DNA of 64,000 nucleotides from Penium margaritaceum (Eukaryota > Streptophyta > Zygnematophyceae > Desmidiales > Peniaceae): assembly GCA_023375785.1 (NCBI GenBank), contig SZWC01009552.1, positions 6,338-70,337 on the forward strand, given 5' to 3'. The notes beneath the pieces are model-generated. The model saw only the letters and a list, made by a program, of their open reading frames with translations. It did no database searches and was not told where the DNA came from. This document shows, piece by piece, positions 1-11,440 of the stretch (positions are counted from its first letter, which is position 1; each line of letters starts with the position of its first letter). A program made the translations under genes and the position numbers.

Positions 1-37
<37 letters not shown>
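1..37. repeat. (TC)n microsatellite at window edge
   Basis: Pure TC dinucleotide run of at least 36 bases, cut by the window start. It abuts the tail of a family C copia element. Similar runs recur near 3265, 21020 and 51060. Confidence 0.95.
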
Positions 38-39
<2 letters not shown>

Positions 40-126
40 CCGCTTGGTCTCTATGCTCTCTGCCCGCCTATGTGCACTACGCCTGTGAGTCATTGAGGAG
101 TGTTGGTTTTTCACACGTCTCATTTG
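38..126 (+). mobile_element. 3' tail and first bases of 3' LTR of a family C Ty1/copia element
   Basis: Positions 45-100 match the post-RNase H tail of element E3 (about 33460-33515, sharing TGTGCACTACGCCTGTGAGT). From 101 the sequence TGTTGGTTTTTCACACG matches the start of the E3 3' LTR at 33525. The LTR stops at 126, where E1 is inserted, and resumes at 9060. The element body lies to the left of the window. Confidence 0.75.
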
Positions 127-281
127 TGACGCTGCTCAATATCTTCCTAACGCAACCACATATGATGTAGTGAAGAAGCACAACGGAGCACAATGCATGC
201 CATGGATGCAGTAATCGCTTGCCTTAACAGCTCAGGTTACACCAAGACAAGTGTGAGTGAGGGGAGCGAGAGAGACTTAGT

Positions 282-934
282 TGTTAGCTACCGAGCTAAC
301 CACCTCCGGCAGAGAAGCCTTGAAACCGAAAAGCTCTCAAAGGTCTTTATACCTTCTTCCTTTGCAGGAATGTGTCGTGCACCCTAAACTCAATCAGGCA
401 TACACTTCACCTTCAAGAGTACTAACGCCTTAGCATTACATCTCAAGAAGAGCTCAAGTCGTCAATACGCAAGAGAGCATCAAGCAAGGGTTAATTGATC
501 AGCATGCAAGACAAGTCCTTTTATAGCTATCTGTCCAGTCCTAGAACTCAAAAGCACATTCCTGAGAAGTGGCTTGACCCTGCCACATCACCAAGAGACT
601 TGCGCTGTGGGCTTGACACATAAGCATCCTTGTGCCAAGGTGACTGATCAGCCGTGTTGCTTCCCAGAAGCTACGGACTTTCTTTCTTGGAAGCTTCCAT
701 AACAACCAAGATGTGCATGGAGCCAGAATCGAACTCATGACCTCTCACTTGGCCAAATCAATAAAATGGCCAAGTTAACCACTCACCTACATGGTGTACT
801 CACAGGTCATATCTCATATGAGACAGAGCATAGTTGAGTCACCCTACAACAAATCCAGAGGTCATACCTCCACAAGGGGCAGAGCGTTCCTGATCCGTCA
901 TACAAGACTGAACAAGGGGCAAACATATTCAACA
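282..934. mobile_element. Solo LTR nested in the E1 3' LTR
   Basis: 653 bp present in the E1 3' LTR and absent from its 5' LTR. The ends are TGTTAGCTACC and ATATTCAACA, the TG..CA form of an LTR. The flanks TTAGT (277-281) and TTAAT (935-939) match at four of five bases, fitting a 5-bp duplication. On the minus strand TATAAAAGGA (about 518-527) could be a TATA box. No internal coding region is present. The parent family is not seen elsewhere in the window. An alternative is a non-autonomous element of unknown class. Confidence 0.6.
714..794 (-). other. tRNA-like / pol III promoter-like segment
   Basis: On the minus strand TAGGTGAGTGG (789-779) resembles tRNA box A and AGTTCGATTC (735-726) resembles box B. 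Between them a perfect 9-bp stem (747-755 with 767-775) with an 11-base loop sits where the anticodon arm would be. I cannot pair the acceptor stem, and the T stem pairs only in part, so this is not a working tRNA gene. It is either a tRNA-derived SINE head or a tRNA fossil captured in the solo LTR. Confidence 0.45.
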
Positions 935-1485
935 TTAATAACTGGTGAGCACACACGCGTAACGAGCAAGACACTCGAGCGCGGACATGCCACCATCCGG
1001 GGGTCGAGCCCGACCGCTCGGCATTAAACCGAGGGTGGCTACTCACCAGTGCACGGGTAAACCCGGCACGGTGGCCCCCTAAGGATCTTCACCTAGGAAA
1101 TATGCAGCTTCCCCAGAAACACTCATGGTAAGCATACATCATGCAGGGCATGGCAGTGAGAATGTACGAGCCCTAGCATCCACCGCATCAAAGATAGAGA
1201 GTCAAGAAATGGCCATGCATGTGCTAGAAGGCACTTCTGGGTGCAGCAACCATGTCATGCCGCCAGAGACGCCAGTCATGGTAGGCTCGTATGACGTCTC
1301 CCCATGTGAGGCCATTGTTAGTTAATCTGTACATGTGTGTGCATGGAGGGGAAGACAAGAGGACATAGAGATGTGAGTGGCCAACGAACTTCAACACTCC
1401 CCCATGACCCGCAGGTACACAAGCCACACACATGGAGTCACAACAAGATGTGATTAACAAGGACATTAGAACTCTACTACACAAC

Positions 1486-3264
1486 TCAACCTGGGTCATG
1501 GGGACAGATGAGACCACCATCATGAATAGCACTCTTGAAGACATTTCGACTGAGGGCCTTGGTGAGAAAGTCAGCTCTTTCAGAAAGTGTGTCCAAATAA
1601 GCAACTTGGAAAATGCCAGCAGCAATGCATTTGCAAACAAAGTGATCCTCAACATTGATGTGCTTGGTACGTAAGTGATGCATGCCACTGTTCTCGGCAA
1701 TGGCCTTTGTGCTTTGATTGTCACAGTGCAGAGTGATGCAACGGATGGGAACACACAATTGCTATAGCAGACGACACAACCAGACAGCTTCGCAAGTACC
1801 TGCACCAAGAGCAACATACTCAGCCTCAGCTATGCTGCCGGCAACACACACTTGTTTGCCACTTTTCCAGGAAACGGCGGTTCCACCAACCATGAATATA
1901 TTCCCTATTCTGCTGCGTTCATCAAAGTCATGTGCCCAGTCACTGTCAGTGAAGCCGTCAACAACGACTGAGGGTTGTGCATGAAAGAACAGACCGACGC
2001 AAGGCGATGAGAGTGCATAACGTACTAATCACAATGCAGCCTCAAGATGCCGCTCATGAGGACATTGAGATAATTGAGACAGGAAGTTGACAGCAAAGGC
2101 AACATCAGCACATGTGGTGGTAGCAACGTGCATCAGAGAGCCAATGACCCGAACGTAGTCAGTCACGTCGACCGTCTCCCCTAATTTTGACGGGTCTAAG
2201 GACTTTAGCAGTGTCTGGCCCGAGGGGGTCATGGACGTGGAAGCTGTGGGGATAGCAGCGAGGAGTGGTCCAAAACGCTCCTTCAAGCTACGGATATACG
2301 CAGCTTGGTGCACGTGTAGAGTGTAACGTGTGCGATCACGCTCGAGCTCCATACCTAGAAATATACGGGCCGGTCCAAGGTCCTTCATTTTGTATGTTGC
2401 TTGAAGTAGGGACTTTGTAGCTGCGACAGACGCAACATTAGGGGATGCAATAAGGAGATCATGAACATAGACCAGAATGGCAACAAGTTTTTTGGTAGGG
2501 GCACTGAGGAACAGAGCAAGATCCACTCGACTCCTTCGAAAGCCGCCCTTCTCCAGGGTCACAGTGATCTCCTGTTCTAACAGCGTGGGGACTGCTTGAG
2601 GCCATAGAGAGCCTTGCGTATGCGCCACACACGGTTTGTCCCATCAGAGAAACCGGGCGGCTACACCATGTAGATTTCCTCATCCAACCTACCATGCAAG
2701 AAGGTTGTTGACATCCATCTGCTACAGCTCCCAGTCATGCTGCGCAACTAGGCTACGCAATGCCCTAGTAGTTGTGTATCGACCAACAGGGGTAAATGTC
2801 TCGTCAAAGTCAACCCCAGGGATTTGGGAGAACCCTTTTCCAGTGAGACGTGCCTTGTATTGTTCAACGGTATTGTCAGGGTTCAATTTGTGATGGTACA
2901 CCCATTTGGCCGCAACAAATTGCAATTTGGTGGTAGATCCACGAGCTGATACATGCCATGCTCAGACAGTGCATCGAGCTCGGCCTTCATGACTTGTTCC
3001 CACAAAGAGGAATAAATGGTTGTGCAAGTCGCGTGCATAGTCAAGGATTCAGGCATAAGAAGAGAGGGACCGCCAGTAGCAAAGCACGAGGTGACATACC
3101 TAGCTACAAACGAAAAGACAGCTGAGTGGAACTCTTGCTCAACGAGGGAGTAGCCAAGAGAAGTATTGGGATGCACGCCGGAGACATCCGCGGACAAGGC
3201 AGAGGTTATACTGGAAGGACGCTTCACTACAAGAGCACGGAGGCCAGGGTCACCAGAGACAACA

Positions 3265-3302
<38 letters not shown>

Positions 3303-5640
3303 AAGCGCCTTGAGGCGACCGCCATGCGCATAGGGTGAGACAGGTGGAACAGCCTGAACACGTGAGGACGGTGAAGGAGATGGCGTAGGGGAGCGCAGGT
3401 GCATAGCGGCAGGAAGAGAAGGGGAGACAAGAGTGGCAGAGTGCTCAGAGCAGACAGGAAACGCAGGAAGAGTGACGGGCTCCGAGGCAGCGGACGAGTG
3501 AGAACAAGCAGAGGGATCAAGGGAACCAAAGGGTGGAGACTCAGAGGAGGAGGGAGACACCAATTGGGTAGTGGACTCCGACGGCACAGGGGTAGACGAG
3601 GGTGTGGGTACGGAGGAGCAACAGGTTCCCAAGGGAATGGTGAGACAAGGGGTGTCGAGGGATGTACCGAGAGGAGACCAGACACCACAGAGGGGAGAGG
3701 GCCACCTCCACCCCGAGAAGATGGAGAGAGGGACCCGCCGAAGCGAGAAGCATCACGTTCAAACAAGTGTTCGAACAAGATTGCGTCATGGGACTCAAGG
3801 ACACGACCTCAGGAGGTATACCAGAACCGCCAAGCCTTGGAGAACGGGAAGACAGCAAGGAACATACACAAGCGACCACGGGGAGACAAATTACCATCTC
3901 GTTGGTCGGTTGGGAGCCACATAGAAGCAAGAAACCCCCAAACATGAGCAAAACGGAGGTCAGCCCGCCGACCCGTCCAGCGTTCAAACGGGGTGACGGT
4001 GTGAGGAAGAGGACCATGAGGAACCCGGTTCCATACCCATGTCATGTAGGACATGGCCTCAAAGGCGAACAACGGAGACTGACCAGAGGCAGAGAGAAGG
4101 GCTCGGACCCCGTCAGCAAGGGTGTGATTCCAACGCTCAGACACGCCGTTTTGCTAGAAAGTGTAGGGGGCAGACGACTCAAGACGAGACTCAAGAAAGC
4201 GAGAGGTAGGACCAAAAAATTCACCCCCTCTATCACAATGAAACACACGCAAGGGACGAAGACAAGCCTACTCAGCTTGCGGAAGCAAAGTCTTGAGGAC
4301 ATCGGTGATATCACTCTTGTGGCAAAGAGCAAAGACCCAATGATACCGAGAGAAGTCATCTGTCAAGCAGAGAACGTAGCGACCGAGGCCACCAAGGAAG
4401 TCATGGGGTAAAGGGCCCATGACATCAGCATGGACGAGGTCAAAAGGATGAGAGGATGTGGACTCAGAGGTGAAGAATGGGGAACGATGCATTTTGCCAC
4501 TGGCACAATCAAGACAGGTCGAGGAGCAGGAAGGTACAAAGGTGGCCGGATTGAGGCCGGCAGCAGGCCGAAGGAGGAGAAGGCGCTGGATGGTAGTAGT
4601 GTGAATGTGACAGAGCCGACGATGCAAGAGATCGGCGTGGGCAGGAGCCAAAGAGGGTGCCACGTGAACAAGAGCAGAGGCAGCGGAAGACGAGGGCAAG
4701 GAGAGAGGAACACGGAACAGGCAGTCATAGCATTTGCCATGAAGAACAATACGACCGGAAAAGCACAGAGAGATCGAAGCAAGGCTGCGGCTGGATAAGA
4801 ATTCCATGCCCTGGTTGTCAAGAGTGGTCACAGAGAGCAGATTGACCTCAAGGTCAGCAACGTACAGCATGTCTGGAAGATAGACAGTGCCACCAGGGCC
4901 AAAAAAATGAACAACACCAACACCGTGAATAGGGAGAAGTTGGCCGGAGCCAGTGCGCACAGAACAAACAGAGCCGACAGGTCCGAGTGAGACAAATGAC
5001 AAGCGACAGGAGGTCATATGATGAGTGGTCCGGAATAAATCATTCAGAGGCCAGGGGCTGTACGAGTGGTGGGAGGAACGAGACAGAAAGCCACAGTGCC
5101 ATGAAGGGATGGGAAAGAGGAGTCACCAAGACGAGTGGGGAACGTGTGAGACTGCCACTCCTCAATCCAATTATAGTCATCAAGTAAGGCCCCCTGAACA
5201 CCCCCAGACGCAGCACCACGAAGGGTGGAATCAGACTCAGAGGTATACACATGAAACTGGCCACTCACACTCTCACCTTCTTGAGAACGAAGGTGATGGA
5301 GCTCTGCCAGACGACGCTCAAGAATATGCTCTTCGTCACGGCGGTCAGAGGAGTGGTCGGAGGAGTGATCGGAGGAGCGGACAGAGACTTGACCATCGTC
5401 ACGCGTCCTGGAGGGCGTGGTGTAGTGGGAAGACATAGGACCATGGTACGGAGGGCCAGACGGGGATGGGATCCAGCTCCAAGGATTGGGAGGTGACGAT
5501 GACGATTGAAGAGGAGAAGAGGTGGTGGTGAGCGCGGAGGCTGAGGAGGAAGACGAGGAAGATGTGACGGTCATTGCGGCTGTGACGGAGGACGAAGTGA
5601 CACCTGTGCGCGCCCAATGGGCACGCATGGATGATGACAG
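1486..5640 (-). pseudogene. E1 pol region (protease, integrase, RT, RNase H)
   Basis: Order in reading direction: GAG-pre-integrase with LDCASGKMHRSPF and integrase core with LVHADVMGPLPHDFLGGLG (about 4950-4270); integrase C-terminal part with ERWNHTLADGVRALL (about 4140-3800); a Ser/Pro-rich linker; RT with KARLTGKGFSQIPGVDFDET and VYVHDLLIASP (about 2925-2030); RNase H tail with THINVEDHF-type and ADFLTKALS motifs (about 1760-1486). Domain order INT-RT-RH is the Ty1/copia order. The region is broken. It acted as the enzyme set for reverse transcription and integration of the element. Confidence 0.85.
3264..3300. repeat. Short (GA)n plus G tract inside E1
   Basis: A GA dinucleotide run followed by GGGGGGGG, within the Ser/Pro-rich linker between integrase and RT of E1. 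The corresponding part of E2 has TCTCACTCTCACCC only, so the run probably grew after insertion. Confidence 0.85.
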
Positions 5641-6861
5641 TCAAACGTCATCACGAGGAGCAAGACACTTGGGCGCAGAGTGACCAGTGGCACCACATTT
5701 CGAGCAGGTGACATCGGTGCTAGTGGCGGAGCTGGAGGAGGACTTGCCTCCCCGGCCATTTCCACAACCTTTACCACCGCCACGACCACCCCCACGACCG
5801 GACCCACCACCCCCTCCCCGAGAAGCAGCTTGAGTCAAGTGAGCTGCGGCAGGAGCAGAGGGGGATGGAGACGAGGAGGCGGCAGCGGAGGAGGAGGACA
5901 AGGAGGTGGTGACTGCAGTGAGAGCGGCGCGATGCATGCGCTTGTTCTGCAGACTGTTCCACCAATTAGTGAGGCGCGAAGCAGTGAAGTCATAGAGGGG
6001 TCCAGTCCCCGGTGGATTGTCCGCAGGGAGTGGAGCAGCAGCGAGACGCTCAAGCTCTACCTGGGAGACGTGAAGGTAGAGATTAGAGAGCTCAGGGATG
6101 AGACCAGCAACAATGGAAAAGCAGGCAGATAGAGGACCAGGAGCTGCGTTTCCCAGGGCACGTAGTAAATGCAGACTGCGCATCTAGCACTCGTCCGCCG
6201 TTTCATTTGCCTGCATTTGTAGTGTGTTAAACTACACATTCAGAGCACTATGGGCAGCATGCCCAGTGACACTCTTGCGGCCAAGAATGAGAGCGTAAGC
6301 ACCAATAGGTTCAGCAGGTGTGCCACGTGTTGCATTGACATTGTTCGTACCAATATCGTCAAGAAGGCTTTCGGGTCCCGCGTTGATGAGACCACATATA
6401 GCTCGGACCGCCACAGCTGGCCGAGGAACAAAAGGTGGTTTTGGGGAGAGTAATACTCCCACAGCAGTTCACCTTGGGCCCACATGCTGAAAACGTGTTT
6501 CCCATGAGGTGAATGTGAGTTTGGAGCTATTCTGCGGTGGTGGCGTCTTGAATTCCTTCTGCCGTGCAGGCAGGGGGACCCAAGCAAGATCAGCTACAGA
6601 GAGAGCAGGGAAAGAGGAGTCGGGAACACCACCATTGGGAGGAATAGAAGAGTTGGGAGATGCAGTATCCTTAGTAAGAAGAACAGCAACAAGGTCTGGG
6701 ACAGTACGTAAGTTCTCTATGACTAGTGTGGCTACTGTGGCGGCTAGTTCCCGCTCTGCTTCACATCCTTGTTGCATGCTATCTTCAGTCTTGCGACGAG
6801 TCGCTTGGACCTCACTAAGGGCGGCATGGAGGGCTTCTATTGTCTCTTCTGGTCCTGGCAT
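5641..6861 (-). pseudogene. E1 gag region
   Basis: Starts MPGPEETIEALHAALSE at 6861 and shares this opening with E2 gag at 14430. It includes the shared capsid-type motif SKLTFTSWE, an LSDLYLHV-like segment (LIPELSNLYLHVSQ), a Gly-rich basic stretch and a CCHC knuckle with CSKCGATGHSAPKC near 5660-5700. The protein would form the particle and bind element RNA. The region is broken. Confidence 0.85.
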
Positions 6862-6929
6862 GGTGAGAGGAAGTTGGCAGAGGAGATGAGAATGCAGGAG
6901 CAATGTGGGGTAGGAGAGGGTGCTCACTG

Positions 6930-8432
6930 GTATAGTGGCAAGGCAGAAGTGTGAAGAGAGGAGCAACAACTGCAGCAGCTGAGGAGAAGAGGATAGCCAC
7001 CCATCCGGCGATTGCCACAGTGAGGCAGAGGAAGCCTGTCATAGTGGCTCCGGCCACTGCTGCTGATGCTGATACAACAAGGACTCCCGTGGTGACATGA
7101 GGTGTGAGCTCCCGAGGAGCACCAGTGGGATTCATGACTGCAGTTGCGGTGGATGCACGGATGGAACCAACAGCAAATGCCGTTGTGTCGGTAGCGGAAG
7201 ATGCTGTAGTGGCAACAGATGCTACTGTTGCCGTCACCTGTGTAGCAATGTTGGCGGATGCAACGGCTAGTAGTGTGAGAGAAGCTACTGCGTGCACGTA
7301 GGCTTCGGCTGCACGACCTACCGTTGACTACGTTGGAGCTCTGTACGCACATGCAGTGGTTGCAAAGGTTGTTGTGGCTCCTGCAGTTGTGTCAAGAATG
7401 GCGCCCGCCAGGCCGATGGATTTGGTGTGGACTGGGAGGACGGATATCACCCCGGGCACCTCACAAATTGTAGACGGCCCAGCTGATTTGGCTGCTGTGG
7501 GAGATGGAGCAGACAGGGGGTTGGCCGCAGAAGCAGGGTTTGACAACTGTGGCTTGTGAGGAGTGTGCATGCTTGAGGGAAGAAGCGACGGAGAAAATTT
7601 GTCCACCGTATACACTTACCCATTGATCTCCTCCTCCTCACGTGCAGCTACTGCTGCAATGTCATCACGCTAGTAGGAAGTTTCAAGCATACGGGCCCAC
7701 AGCGGGGGGTCGTCGTTGGTGGACGGAGGTGGGTCAGAAAGGCGTGGAACTTCGCACTCATGATCGGCATAGCGTGCGGCCATACGAGGGGAGTCAAGCT
7801 CCTCATCTGGAGGATCGCCAAGAGGCGGTGAATCCAATGTGACTGTTGCTGTGGCTGCAAGAGCGGCCAAGAGGTGTAGCCGCCGTGTGGTGCTATGAGT
7901 AGAAGATGCACGGGACAGAGTGTGTCGGGAAGCAACAAGCTGTTGCAAAATAGCGGAGGAAGCTGGAGCAGAATGTTCCGAGAGAAGTGGCGAGAAGCAG
8001 CAATGGCGGAGTGCTGCTTACAAGAGGAAGCAGCAAGGAGCTCACGGCACGTAAGAGGACAGCCGAGTGCTCGGATGATGCTACGATATTGTGGGCCACC
8101 AGAGAGAAAGGGGCCAGGCCATTTGTGGAGAGGGACAGAGTGTCGTGGACGAGGAGATGTCCTGCAGGGCTGAAGGTGAACAGCCGTCCACGGGTGTGGG
8201 CGATCACACGATGGGGTCGCTGTGATAGAAGCACAAGACAGACAAAGACAGCTGCACTACCTCTAGGTGCTACTGCTGGGTGCCACAGATGTGGCGAGTG
8301 GTGATGCTGCGTAGGCGACAGAGGGTCGGTAGCGGTAAGCATAGAGAATGCAGCAAGTCCGCCATTGGCGACGAGCGTTTGGCAAACGGGTTCCGGGTCC
8401 AGGACCGACGAGCAGTGGGGACGAGACTCCAT
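6930..8432 (-). pseudogene. E1 ORF0: extra coding region between primer site and gag
   Basis: Lies between the primer site (8434) and the gag start (6861), where standard Ty1/copia elements have only leader RNA. Readable parts: a region with SPPLGDPPDEELDSPRMAAR and PPLWARMLETSY (near 7670-7830), a Pro/Ser/Ala-rich stretch (7330-7615), and an Ala/Thr/Val-rich stretch with ANIATQV followed by two or three hydrophobic segments (GVLVVSASAAVAG, GFLCLTVAIAGWVAIL; about 7300-6930). The same order and motifs occur in E2, and part of them in E4. The function is unknown. The hydrophobic end suggests membrane association (inference). Broken here. Confidence 0.7.
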
Positions 8433-8433
8433 A

Positions 8434-8445
8434 GCTCTGATACCA
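8434..8445 (-). other. Primer-binding site of E1
   Basis: On the minus strand TGGTATCAGAGC, complementary to the 3' end of plant initiator-Met tRNA, directly after the 5' LTR. It fixes the end of the LTR and the orientation of the element. Confidence 0.92.
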
Positions 8446-9054
8446 GAAGCTGCTCAGTAGCTTCCTAATGCAACCATATGTGATGTAGCAAAGAAGCACA
8501 ACGGAGCACAATGGATGCAATGGATGCGGTAATCGCTTGCCTTAACAGCTCAGGTTACACCAAGACAAGTGAGTGAGGGGAGTGAGAGAGAGTTAGCAAT
8601 CGGTGAGCACAAATCCGCAACGAACAAGACACTCGAGCGAGCACATGCCGCCACCCGGGGGTCGAGCCCGACCGCTCGGCATCAAACCGGAGGCTACTAC
8701 TCGCCGGTGCACAGTTAAACCCGGCACGGTGGCCCCGTAAGGATCAGCATCCGAGAAATATGCAGCTCCCCCAGAAACACTCATGGCAAGCATACATGAT
8801 GCAGGGCACGGCAGTGAGAATGTATGAGCCCTAGCATCTACCGCATCAAAGATAGAGAGTCAAGCAATGGCCATGCATGTGCCAAAAGACACTTCTGGGT
8901 GCAGTAGCCATGTCATGCCGCCAGAGACGCCAGTCATGGTCGGCTCGTATGATGTCTCCCCAGGTGAGGCCATTGTCAGTTAAACTGTGCATGTGTGTGC
9001 ATGGAGGGGAAGACAAGAGGGCACAGAGATGTGAGTGGCCAACGAACTTCAACA
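8446..9054 (-). repeat. 5' LTR of E1
   Basis: 609 bp. It starts TGTTGAAGTTCGTTGG at 9054 (minus) and ends beside the primer site. A GC-rich block with GGGGGTCGAGCCCGACC can fold on itself and is kept in all family A LTRs. Confidence 0.9.
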
Positions 9055-9059
9055 ATTTG

Positions 9060-9592
9060 TACTCTATTGTGTCCTCCCAGCTTGTGTACATAGGCGTGTA
9101 GATGACTGACAGCGAGAAACGACGCTGCTAGAGTTTCGTCTGGTGGAGCCGACGCACGCTGAGGCCTACACGCAGTTTGTTGGAGCCTCCTCCCTCCAAC
9201 GTGCTCAACTCCATCGGCAAACCTCCTCGGCAGTCGTGCCGCCAACAGTCACTGTCGCTACATATGTTGTCTCCACACGTCCAGCACAATGTCTGACTGC
9301 ACTGTTGCGTTCGCACCGCCATGTTAAGCCTAGGGTCCAAATTTCATGATTTTCGGGCACAATTGGTACTGGGGACTAACGTAGACGATACCTGGGTTTA
9401 TGCAGACATAAATCCTCACTGCTGTTTTTCTAGCTGATTCTGACTATACGACTGCGTTTGCAGCATGCGTGTTATGGTATGGTCCAGTTTTCAGGCAAAA
9501 CGGACGACACCCGGGTTTTGGGCTATCGGCCGTCTGGCAGGGCTCACCGAGAAAACCCTGCCTGCCAGAAAATAGGTCTATTTTCTGATCGG
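9060..9592 (+). repeat. Middle piece of a split family C LTR
   Basis: Continues the LTR that begins at 101 after the E1 insertion. It matches 33548-34088 of the E3 3' LTR (for example GGTGGAGCCGACGCA and ATGGTATGGTCCAGTTTTCA). It ends where a DNA transposon is inserted. Confidence 0.8.
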
Positions 9593-11167
9593 AATAATTC
9601 CCTTGTACCCACGTTTTGAGCGTGGTCCTGTCAAATTGCCCACTTTCCTCACAAACTAGATGGATTACCCACTCATTTGAACGACTGACCACATTGTCCA
9701 CAAAACGTGAATACTAACTAACCGTGACTGTGATGCCCACCTTTGACAAATCATGAACAAAAACTGGCATTTTATGCATATTCCTCAAACGATGGGTATT
9801 ATATTAATGATGTTCTAGGATTCTGCGGATTCCTCACTGGTTTTGTTTTCTTAATGTTTGTGTGCAATCTGGCGGCAAATGGAATAGAATGAGTGTAATG
9901 TTTTCATTCTTCTATGAAATATTTATGCATATGGCTGCCTTTTGTCGATGATTATCACTGGGGGTTTTGTTTTGAAGTTTCCATCCGAAGTCTTGTTTTC
10001 TGCCTGACGACTTCGCATCGTCGAACCCGTTCATGCAGGCAGCTTCGTATGAAAATGGTCGAGAGGTACTTTCACAGTTTGTCCCGCAGAATGCGCAACG
10101 GTGGTGTGCGACGTTTGCACTAACTGACATCGAGCGGCCGGTGCGGGAATGCAGAGGGCTGGGGGGTTGGGGGGAGGTGTGTTGGGATTCATTTTGTCTT
10201 GCACCATCATTCGGTTGTTAGTCCTCGTTGGACTTGACCGATGACAAGTAGCCGAAGATAGTCGCACCAGTTGGGGTGTCGACCGCACGGGTCCGGTTGA
10301 TACCTCAATGGTATTTTTTTTACTTCCTTCGCCTCCTTCTTTTTTGGTGAGAGACGTAGAGCTATAAAAAACATTTGACATTCCGGCTTTTCAAACGGAC
10401 AAATGCCCAAAGGTAGGTCATCGATAGTGGTTTCCCACTACAAATGTGGCAGTAAATTATGTAGAATGAGAGACAATAAGCATCCACATGGGGATATGTC
10501 TATTTTTCTACCAACGTAAAACTTCATGGACGATTTTCCATTTCTACAAAATAATGTTGACTTCAGATTACGACATTTTTGTACTACCTTCTAATCTTCA
10601 AATTACGAGACCTCATGACTCTTCCACCTATAAAAAAAAGTAGTTCCTTGGTGTTAATTTGATGGAACCGAACACTTTCCTTTATTATGCTATACAAGGT
10701 ACTTCTCGGTCACGATGTCAGACAGGGTGAGAGGAAAAAATCGCGCTAAAAAGGAGGAACCAGGTCGTCATACAGTCGATCGGACGGTAGAAAATCAAAA
10801 TTGAACCATTTGATATAAAGATATGACAGTTGTCGAGTAAATTCTGAACAAATAGACAAGACCTTGTTATAGCATTGTAGGGTCCCGTTCTGCTCTTGTC
10901 GTGATCTGCAGACCTGCCTCGGGCCAGCATGAAAAGTGGGTATCGGATTCAGCTCGTAAAAAGTGGGTAAATGGTGCTGTTTTTTTATATTTTGGACATA
11001 GTGCGCACCAATTAAAATCAGTGGGGAGAACGGAAGGCACCTACCGAAAAGTGGATATACATGTCTTCTTCTCCCACGACTGGCTGATACGTAAATAAAT
11101 GTTTCAACCGTGGATAACCTACGTAGAACTTTTTCAAACGGTGGGTAAAAAGGAATCCCCCCCTTTT
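9593..11167. mobile_element. Non-autonomous DNA transposon, about 1.6 kb, superfamily unresolved
   Basis: Splits the family C LTR. The left end ATTCCCTTGTACCCACGTTTTGA and the reverse complement of the right end (ATTCCTTTTTACCCACCGTTTGA) form an imperfect terminal inverted repeat of about 22 bp. Copies of TACCCAC/GTGGGTA-like motifs lie near both ends (about 9670, 10935, 10962, 11139), as in elements whose transposase binds subterminal repeats. Flanks CTGATCGG and TTGTTTGG match at five of eight bases, which would suit an aged 8-bp duplication (hAT-like), but this is weak. No transposase coding is visible; the interior is AT-rich. Confidence 0.55.
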
Positions 11168-11440
11168 TTGTTTGGCTTAGAAGCTGAGTAACAAGCTCTA
11201 CAGAACTGGGGAGGAGCTAGAATTTGGAGGGGTCTCTCATTCTGAGTTCTTAATCAGTCATTTCCAGTTTTCAGCTGTTGTCTGGCGCTAACTGTGGCGC
11301 GCGTAATTCTGAGTAACAAACACCAGAGCTCTCATACTTAGGCCCTGGTGTAGCAGACTGAGGGGGCAGCTTAAGCAACGAGCGTGGGTTCCTGCACGCT
11401 GCATCAACAACGCTACTGCCCCAACTTGCTACTATAGGAG
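11168..11440 (+). repeat. Last piece of the split family C LTR
   Basis: Starts TTGGCTTAGAAGCTGAGTAAC and runs through GGAGGGGTCTCTCATT, matching 26219-26480 and 34088-34353 of E3. It ends near 11440 against a copia RNase H tail, so the family C element entered an older copia element. Confidence 0.75.

Larger units (their letters stand above)
127..1396 (-). repeat. 3' LTR of E1, with nested solo LTR
   Basis: Matches the 5' LTR at 8446-9054 apart from about 660 extra bases between 282 and 934. On the minus strand it begins TGTTGAAGTTCGTTGG at 1396, directly after a purine tract (1397-1402), and ends TCA at 127. Same family as the E2 LTRs. Confidence 0.9.
127..9054 (-). mobile_element. E1: full-length family A Ty1/copia LTR retrotransposon (fossil)
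   Basis: Minus-strand element of about 8.9 kb flanked by a perfect 5-bp target duplication ATTTG (122-126 and 9055-9059). Parts in its reading direction: 5' LTR 9054-8446, Met-tRNA primer site 8445-8434, extra upstream coding region ORF0, gag with a CCHC knuckle, protease/GAG-pre-integrase, integrase, reverse transcriptase, RNase H, purine tract just before 1396, and 3' LTR 1396-127 swollen by a nested solo LTR. It is inserted in a family C LTR. The two LTRs differ by several percent by eye, so it is moderately old. The coding part is broken, with roughly ten or more breaks. E2 is its nearest relative here. Confidence 0.9.

Noticed and set aside
714-794. A functional tRNA gene
   Set aside because: The acceptor stem does not pair and the T stem is only partly paired.
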